NCBI GenBank assembly: GCA_015680685.1
Contig: MNCI01028318.1
Coordinates: 413,536 to 477,535 of the forward strand
From: Gnetum montanum
Taxonomy: Eukaryota > Streptophyta > Gnetopsida > Gnetales > Gnetaceae
DNA length: 64,000 nt
Direction: 5' to 3'
Below the pieces are notes generated by a model, which had not been told where the DNA came from, made no database searches, and saw nothing but the letters and a program-made list of their open reading frames with translations. Numbering within the stretch: position 1 is the first letter of the stretch; each line of letters starts with the position of its first letter. This document shows positions 57,176-64,000 of the stretch, in pieces. A program made the translations under genes and the position numbers.

Positions 57176-57705
57176 GGTATCATCAATGCTTCAAATTTTT
57201 AGAAAAGAGCTTTAAGAAAATAGATTTATCTATGTTTCAAATATGCTAATGTAGCAAAACAATACATAATTATTGTAGCAAACTTATAGAGTTGTAAAAT
57301 AGGAATTAGGATTAGGAAGGCTAGAGGTAGGAACATCAACTCAAGATACATAATTTCTCAACTAGTTACATTCATTTGAGTTGATTTACTTTTTGCAGAT
57401 CCACTTTCTTAAGAGTCATCTTGTCAAAAGGATGCTATCTTTTTATCTTCCCACCAACTCTAACCTTGAACATGTCCTTAGTGTCAATTTGTTGAGATAA
57501 TACACAACATATGATAACATGAATCATAGGTTTTTAGGCTATTATATTGTAATTACTATCTTTGATTTAGCATAACAACATGCCTTTTTGCCTATGTACA
57601 TATGTATACTAAATAATAGATTCAAATGTATCTATGTTTCAATTATTTTAGGTTCCAACACCCCTCTCCCACTTCCCCCCATCCCTCCTCCACACCGCCA
57701 AGATA
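57176..57705. other. AT-rich flank right of element F
   Basis: No gene recognised. A SINE-like tail (tctatgtttcaattatttta at about 57632) and a pyrimidine-rich tract (57660-57700) adjoin the next SINE copy. Confidence 0.4.
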
Positions 57706-57812
57706 TATAATCCAATTAGAACTTTATATAACTTAGCATTGCCCATCAAAATTCTACTCATAACTTGAAGCTTCCAAATCAAGTGTCTTACCACTAAGCT
57801 AACATCTCATAG
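57706..57812 (-). repeat. SINE-like copy 3 (minus)
   Basis: On the minus strand: gatgttagcttagtggtaag (A box intact), then cttgatttggaagcttcaag, then gggcaatgctaagttatata. It has the best preserved A box of the family. Confidence 0.7.
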
Positions 57813-58489
57813 GTTCAAATGTATTTTGATGTACTATAAGAGGTTATCATGTTAGGAAATGTAAATAAAATATTAAATAAAAATAAATAACAACTAGAAC
57901 AGTGATAAACAATGAAAACCTGCAATTCTTGTTAATGATTTGTATTATTATGATTAATAAAAATGACCATTCCAAAGAAAGAATTTCTCATTGATGAAAG
58001 AATATTAGAAAAATATTCAACTTGAACACTATTGGCAATGTCATATGAAAAATGATAAAAAGATTTAGCAACATAAAATCTAGAGATTTACAATGCAAAA
58101 ATTTTATAAATTCAAAATGAAAAATTTAGAAAAGTGATTATATAACAAAAAATGGATAGATTATATTTGTAAATATTGGTGAACCTATTATCTCATTTTT
58201 GAAATCATTGAAATCTCGATTATGGATTTATACTTTCTACAATCTCTGTTCATCCTTGTTCTTGCCTATGCCTATGGATACCACTACAATATTTATGAAT
58301 CATACCATTTGTAAACCATGGTTGCTATAGACAATTTTGAACAAACTATTGTATGGCTCCACTATTATGAATAACAAAAATAGGATCCATTTTAAGAATT
58401 ATACTATAATTGCTTCATAAAACATTGCATAAAAGTAGAACAACAATGTAATTTTAATTTATAAATATGATAATGCATTTGTTTGAATT
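57813..58489. other. AT-rich DNA, no gene recognised
   Basis: Nothing supported on either strand. Confidence 0.4.
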
Positions 58490-59530
58490 TTTTTCCATTT
58501 GAGTTTAATTTTTCAGCCTAAATTTGATTTTTGATTTTCCTTACCAAATCTAATTTCTTCTAACCAAGTGTGAAATCTTCTTCCTGTTTTTTCTTTTTTG
58601 TTGGTTCTACAAGTTTTAAATTGTTTCTTGCTCAAATTTTATTTTTTCCCACTAAAGCATCTTTATGCCTAAGATTAAATTTTAAATTTTTTATTTAACC
58701 AAATTTAAAATTTCCTACCTAAATTTGAATTTTCACATTCAAATGTCTTACTAAATAAGTTTGAATTTGCATAACCAAAATTTCTTACTAAAATGTCTTC
58801 TAGCCAAATTTAAATTTTCATGTTGAAATACATTTCTACACAAGTTTGAATTTTGAAGTATGATTTTTTGACTAGATTTAAATTTTTGATGTGAATGTTA
58901 ACCTACCCAACTTTGAATTTTCCTAGCCGAATTTAAACTTTTTAATCCAAATTTTGCAGCCTAAATGTCTTACGCCAAAATTTGAAATTGTCTATGTAAG
59001 GACCCATAAATTTGTGCAAACATCCTTTCAAAATTATTCTTCTAGATAAGTTAGCCTTTTATTCAAAATTAGTGTCTTGGCTAAAAAAACGTGAAATCAT
59101 TAAGATACATTAAACTTGGTCTAAGCACTATCCTTCTAGATGAGAGATGGTAAGATGTCATTTCTTAAGTCTTAAGGGTTCAAGTCTGGGGGCAGCCACT
59201 TGAAAGAGGTTAAGCTTTTGCTTATTCACTGACCCTCTTAGGACCTACCTTGGCAAGATGAGCATTAGGCCTCTAGGTGATAATCCTTAGATGTCTTTTG
59301 CCCAAATTTAAACTTTCCCATCTAATCGTTTAGAAAATAGTGTGTACGTCTTCCCACCATTCTCATTCCATACCAATTTTGTACAATTTTAAATTCTCCC
59401 ACCCGAATATAATTTTCCCAAATTTGAAATTTTCTATTCAAGTGTCCAAAATATAGTATGAACATCCTCCCACCACTCTCCTTCTATACAAAATTAATGC
59501 AAATTTAAATATTTTCATCCAAATGTATTT
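58490..59530 (+). repeat. Degenerate AAATTTGAATTTT repeat array
   Basis: More than fifteen variants of aaatttgaattttc or its near-palindromic forms recur every 25-45 bases at about 58490-58995 and again at about 59290-59530, mixed with 'cta..caaatgtctta' spacers. A tRNA-like segment interrupts it at 59120-59290. Confidence 0.6.
59120..59290 (+). repeat. Second tRNA-like (SINE-type) repeat
   Basis: An A-box-like tagatgagagatggtaagat is followed after a tRNA-like distance by the B box gggttcaagtctg (59176-59188). Then come 'ggggcagccacttg' and 'gaccctcttaggacctacctt', which recalls the body of Au-type plant SINEs (recalled, not aligned). It differs from the other SINE family. Confidence 0.5.
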
Positions 59531-59849
59531 CGTGTTCAGAAAATAGAGTGAATAGCCTCTCACCACTATCCTTGTAGAAAAGGTTATCCTCTTATCTATA
59601 ATTAACTTCTTGGCTTAAAAAATAGTAAAATAATTAAGATACATTGAACCTAGTCCTAGCACTAAGCCTTTGCTAACTAAGACTAATTAATCCACAAAAA
59701 ATTAATAAAAAAGTCTAAATTTTAACAAATAAAAATACAATGAATTTACTTAATGCATGATGAGATGATACACATCACTAACTACTTGATAAAAAGAAAA
59801 AAAAAGAGACGATATATTTTACATTCACATCTAATCTAAAATGTACAAC
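59531..59849. other. AT-rich DNA, partly duplicated
   Basis: 'ttaagatacattgaacctagtcctagcacta' near 59634 echoes 'ttaagatacattaaacttggtctaagcacta' near 59100, so this is an old local duplication. No gene is seen. Confidence 0.45.
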
Positions 59850-59998
59850 AATGAAGAGTTAACCTAGTAGTAAGACTCTTGATTTGAAAGCTTTAAGTCA
59901 TAGGTTTGATTTTGATAGGTAATATTGAGTTATAAAGTTTTATTAGACTTTATATCTTGAGGTATATCTATGTTTCAATTATTTCAAGTTCTAACATG
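59850..59998 (+). repeat. SINE-like copy 4
   Basis: A box gagttaacctagtagtaaga, B box ataggtttgattttg, then the shared middle and the tail 'tatatctatgtttcaattatttcaag'. Confidence 0.7.
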
Positions 59999-60354
59999 CT
60001 CTTCCTTCTCCCTTGCAATCTACAATATACCATTATACACATGCCTAAAGTATAACATATAGAAAAATAATAATGTGACATTTATTCAAATCACATCACC
60101 TTAATTTTTATCATTGAGAAATATTGTAAAATATGTTGCAAATTATATAAAATTTTATTTTAATTCTATTACAAGTTAATGTGGAAAAAACATGATGATA
60201 TGGGATACAAAAAAGGCAAACTATAATTCTAAATTTGAGATTATAAAAATCCATGTAAGTAACTATAAATAGGATAAATGCATTACGAGAGAATAAAAAA
60301 GGAATTAGAGCTTTATATGCATTTGAAAACAAATACAAAACATTAGGATTATAA

Positions 60355-60475
60355 CACTAAGGTGTTATCCTAGTAGTAAGACTCTTGGTTTAAAAACTAT
60401 GTTGGGCAATGTTGAGTTATAAAGTTGTATATAGACAAAATATCTTTGGGTGTACCTATGATTTAATTAGTTTTC
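60355..60475 (+). repeat. SINE-like copy 5 (B box deleted)
   Basis: ggtgttatcctagtagtaag, then tgggcaatgttgagttataa; about 30 bases around the B box are missing. Confidence 0.65.
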
Positions 60476-60489
60476 ATTTTAAAAAAATT

Positions 60490-60601
60490 TATTTAGGTAA
60501 TGATTTTTCACATTTAGTTGCAATATTAAGTAATTTGTCTAAATGGTTAGTGTTTCAAATGAGCTTTACATGGGTACAAGAAAACTAAATTTGACAAGAA
60601 G
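60490..60601 (+). repeat. Likely source of the 112-base inverted copy at 32331-32442
   Basis: AT-rich, noncoding. Its reverse complement recurs at 32331-32442 with one difference. Confidence 0.8.
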
Positions 60602-60699
60602 CATTTGAGTAAATAAAATCTATTTTTCATGGAATTGGATAAAAATGATTTAAAAATTATAAACAAAGGGCCATGCTTAAAATATTTATCAAAATTATA

Positions 60700-60855
60700 A
60701 ACAATGTGGTATTCACTTAGTGGTAAGACCCTTGATTTGAAAGCTCCAAGTCATAGATGTAATTCTAGTAGGCAATGTTGAGTTATATAACTCTATTTAG
60801 CCTGCATATATTAGGGTGTACCTATATTACAATTATTTGAAGGTTCCTATACCCC
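60700..60855 (+). repeat. SINE-like copy 6
   Basis: A box tattcacttagtggtaagac, B-box region catagatgtaattctagtag (GGTTCGA decayed), then gggcaatgttgag-like middle and the tail 'gtgtacctatattacaattatttgaagg'. Confidence 0.65.
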
Positions 60856-62230
60856 AAAATCCTTGTCTACCTTGACATCAACCCATAATCATTGTAATTG
60901 TATGAAAACATTTCTTCATCCAATATCATGTTGTTGCATGGCCCACCTTGGGATAATCCAACTATAATTTAGTAGAATTTTAACCATAATGCGTAAAGTC
61001 TAGTTGATGCTTATGTCAAATGCATGACGGGATGTATTTTATTAAAATATAAAATGTCTACATGCAAAGTACCTATTTAAATTTATAAAGAGAAGAATGT
61101 TAAGAGTGATTACTCATTCAAATTTACCTCTTGGAGGATACCATGGTTCATGATTACCTTCGTCGGAAAGAGATGACAACATAATATAAAGTTATAAACT
61201 AGAGAACATTTGAGATGTGCTTGCTTAAATTTAGGAAAAATCCTACAAAATCATGCATGAAGCATTTCATGCCTTAAAAATAACATAGCAAGACCACAAT
61301 TCTTTGTATCTTATTATAAGTCTTCTTTACTTCTTTTAAAAATATATTTTTATTTAAACTAAAAAAATGTTACAAATTTAATATATTAGCATACAATTAT
61401 CTTGATTCCCAAAAAGTAGGAATTTCTCAATTATTTTTAAAATCTGAGAAGACAAAAAAAATTAGGGTTTATTTGGAGAAAGATTCAACTTTGAATTTCT
61501 ATTACATTATACCCGATGAGCTATAACAAAATAGAAATGGCCTATTAAAATGAACGATCAACTAAAAATTGAACTAGAAGGAATCTTCAAGTTTAGAAAA
61601 GAGCTAAAATATAATGAAAAAGTTGAGATAGTGATACATGTGAGATGAACTAATTTCTTGAATGTTTTACCCCTTTGTGAAGGTGTAGGACCCCTTTTTG
61701 AAGGTCAATAGATTTTGTATTTTCATAATCCTAATTTTTTCTTTTCATGGATAATGATTAAATTCTTTGTTTCAATATTTTTTTTTCAAAAAGAGTTGAT
61801 TTTCTCTATCTTTGACTTGACCTTTTTATAAAAACCTAATAGTGATTTTTTGAATTTTTTATTTAATTCAAATGGATGATCTTTTATTGATTCATGAAAT
61901 CATAAATCATTACAAGGAGATACATGATCAAAATACCAAAAAAATATAATACTTCAAGATTGTATCCAAGATAACCAAAAACATTAAAACAAAACTTGAT
62001 ATAATTTGATAATTTTATGCAAATTCATAATTTTCAAAACTCCAATAGATCACCAATTTCCAACTGTGGGGTGAATGAAATCCAATACATAGATTAGTTA
62101 CTAAAAGAATCGAAAAGCTTTTCATTGTATCACTTATGTTATAGAATAATTCTCGAATCTAAGAAAGAAGAATGGTAAATTACCTTAACTCCACATGGTA
62201 CACAAGATAGCTAGGGCTTGCAATGGGAAT
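60856..62230. other. AT-rich DNA before element H, no gene recognised
   Basis: Poly(A/T) runs dominate. No conserved frame, LTR end or RNA gene is seen. Confidence 0.4.
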
Positions 62231-63111
62231 TGATAAATCATGTTTTTCATCACTTTGATATTGGGGTGGCCATGATATTGGGTACATGATATCAGTGACG
62301 AGTCATGAATTGTTGGCTGTGATATCACACCCATGATATCACATATGCGATATCACAACCTATCTCCTCATCTATAAATAAGAGGCAGGTAGATTTGGTA
62401 AAAAAAAATTTGAGTTTAAAGTTTTTAGTTTTTAGTATTAAGGTAGGAAAATTTTGTTAGTTTTCCCTCTCAACCCTTTCTCTCACTACATGCCGGTAGC
62501 ATGATGATTGTAATTGTACAACATTCTTATTTGAGTGTGACATACTTGGACACGTACATGACCAACAATAAAGATCAAGATTACTTCATCATTGTAGCAT
62601 CCACTTAGCTTAATTATTTAATTGTTATTGTTATTTATTGCTTTCTTAGTTAATATCTCTCTATCCTTATCTCCTAGTAACATGGAATGAGTATGAATTA
62701 ATCACAAGAATTTAAGTGTGACTACTTGGTAACCTAGTAGTGTACCTAGGCCATGCACTTAGTAATCCCAGTCGTAGTCATGCACGAGGTCCATGATGTG
62801 TACCAATGATTAAGGAACAAATGCTCATCGCACTTAGGTTAGTTTAGATTCTCTCTCACCCTCTCTCTCCTAGCTTAGTTGATATTATTTCCCATCATAC
62901 TCAGGAGTAGCATTAGTGTAGGAACACATCATATACCTCACTCTGGACTAAACCATACATGACAAAGCTAATACTAGTCTAGGTGGGAAGACAACGAACT
63001 ACGAGTAACTGTATAGATACCACAACTAGTCCGTTTGCGGAGTTCGACTAGATCGTGCATGAAATGCTTGTATTCGTATGGTTAAGTGTAGGGGCACCTC
63101 ACCACTCATCA
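62231..63111 (+). repeat. 5' LTR of element H
   Basis: It starts TGATAAATCATG and ends CTCATCA, 881 bases. U3 (62265-62360) holds five or more GATATC/GATATT sites. TATAAATA is at 62373-62380. AATAAAGATC near 62566 matches the poly(A) region of B and C. Confidence 0.82.
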
Positions 63112-63112
63112 T

Positions 63113-63130
63113 TAGCATCGTTGACAGGGA
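63113..63130 (+). other. Primer-binding site of element H (decayed)
   Basis: TAGCATCGTTGACAGGGA lies where B has TGGCGCCATTGCTGGGGA. Confidence 0.65.
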
Positions 63131-63253
63131 TGGTACTAGTTATCTAGATTAGTTATATCATACAAGCTTACTATATAGGAATTAACGATATATCTTTTAG
63201 GAAGAAATAATTACAAAAAGTCACATACAAATTCACACACAATTTCACAACCA

Positions 63254-64000
63254 TGCCTCTCCTACAAGACTATGATAACACCACATCTAGTGAGGCAATT
63301 CATTGGAGAACCAAAAAATTATATGACAATGAAGATTGGAGTATGCAATCTGGGATGGGGATTTCTTATAAACATAAACAAAGTTAGCATCATTCCAACA
63401 CATGAAAGCATAACTTACTCGATGATGATGAACCCCTATTGGCCACTACAAGCCTAATGAAAATACAAGAGGCTGTTTGAATCTCTTGTAGGCATCGTAA
63501 AGAGAACCACCTACCCAAGCTCAATTTAAAGAACTTTTCCAATTTCTCAAGAAGGTATGACTTAGATCCGAAACAACATTTACAAGTCTTCTACGGTTCT
63601 TGTGCATGGAAGAACATTGATAATGGTTGGCAAAAAATCAAGATCTTTTCTATGATACTCGTTGGCCAAGAAAAAGTATGGTATAGATCGTTAAAACCAA
63701 ATTCAATTTGATGTTGGCCAACAATGGTAGAACTCTTTAATGAAAGATATCAAACCTACATAAGAGTGTTGGCCTTGAGGAAACAAATCCAAGAGTGGAA
63801 ACAAGAACAACATGAACCCTTGGACATGGCCTTAGAAAGATATTATGCACTGTTAAAAAATTGTCCAGGCCATGAGTTCTTTCAGGAAAGGCTATTGTAC
63901 CATATCATTGATGGGCTTTGTGATGAAACAAGAGAGACCCTAGGGATGTATGCCCAAGTTCAACTATATGAACTACGAATCCATTAATTCCAAGAGCTTA
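63254..64000 (+). pseudogene. gag of element H (5' part)
   Basis: The start MPLLQDYDNTTSSEAIHWRT (63254) matches B and C. The capsid core from 63724 is well kept: ELFNERYQTYIRVLALRKQI, EWKQEQHEPLDMALERYYAL, CPGHEFFQERLLYHIIDGLC. Stops occur in the first third (about 63390-63480 and 63710). The window ends before the zinc knuckle. It preserves the G missing in B near 16365, which documents the B frameshift. Confidence 0.8.

Larger units (their letters stand above)
62231..64000 (+). mobile_element. Element H: 5' part of a B/C-type element
   Basis: A 5' LTR, primer-binding site and gag in the order and sequence of B and C; it runs off the window. Whether it carries pol cannot be seen. Confidence 0.8.

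Noticed and set aside
41705-57180. Target duplication for element F
   Set aside because: The flanks are attat and ggtat; two of five bases differ, which is too weak to claim.
10580-60855. Functional tRNA genes at the A/B-box sites
   Set aside because: The sequences cannot fold into an acceptor stem with matching ends, B boxes are decayed, and the same body follows each copy, so they are SINE-like repeats.

Overview
The window is plant nuclear DNA made almost entirely of decayed retrotransposons. Three things point to a seed plant with a large, AT-rich genome; a gymnosperm is plausible, but I cannot prove it from sequence. First, the LTR elements have primer-binding sites matching plant tRNA-Asp and Athila-type pol. 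Second, there is a Tat-lineage pol with a second RNase H domain. Third, two fragments come from plant gene families (an IQD protein and a cytochrome P450). I found no intact protein-coding gene. Most long reading frames carry stops or frameshifts.

Layout. 1-5460: element A, an Athila-like LTR retrotransposon on the minus strand, cut by the window start. 5461-15023: AT-rich DNA with fragments of three LINE types, a tRNA-derived SINE family, and a solo LTR (10872-11830). 15024-23567: element B, with two LTRs, gag and a large second ORF but no pol. 23568-27535: a small gene-fragment island with a shrunken IQD gene and a P450 3' end, both on the minus strand. 27536-32330: element C, sister of B, also without pol and lacking its 3' end. 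32331-32442: a 112-base insert that is a near-perfect inverted copy of 60490-60601. 32443-38324: element D, a 5'-truncated Tat-lineage element with a tandem array in its 3' UTR and a 327-base assembly gap. 38325-39973: the 3' end of element E. 39974-41709: an L1 endonuclease fragment. 41710-57175: element F, Athila-like with decayed gag-pol, split by a nested relative, element G (50556-55895, target duplication CTAGC). 57176-62230: AT-rich DNA with SINE copies and a degenerate AAATTT array. 62231-64000: the 5' end of element H, closest to B and C, running off the window.

Elements A, B, C, F, G and H and the solo LTR form one superfamily. Their LTR ends are TGATGAG...CTCATCA or mutated forms of it. 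The U3 carries GATATC-type palindromes before a TATAAATA box, the gag carries a CX2CX3HX4C knuckle, and the 3' polypurine tract is in AGTCATGGGGGTA. A, F and G carry or once carried pol. B and C share a pol-less gag plus ORF2 plan, so they probably depended on relatives like F for reverse transcriptase and integrase. The order of events can be partly read: G entered F. D appears to have entered E. A deletion that removed the ends of C, D and E was then apparently sealed with a copied 112-base filler.
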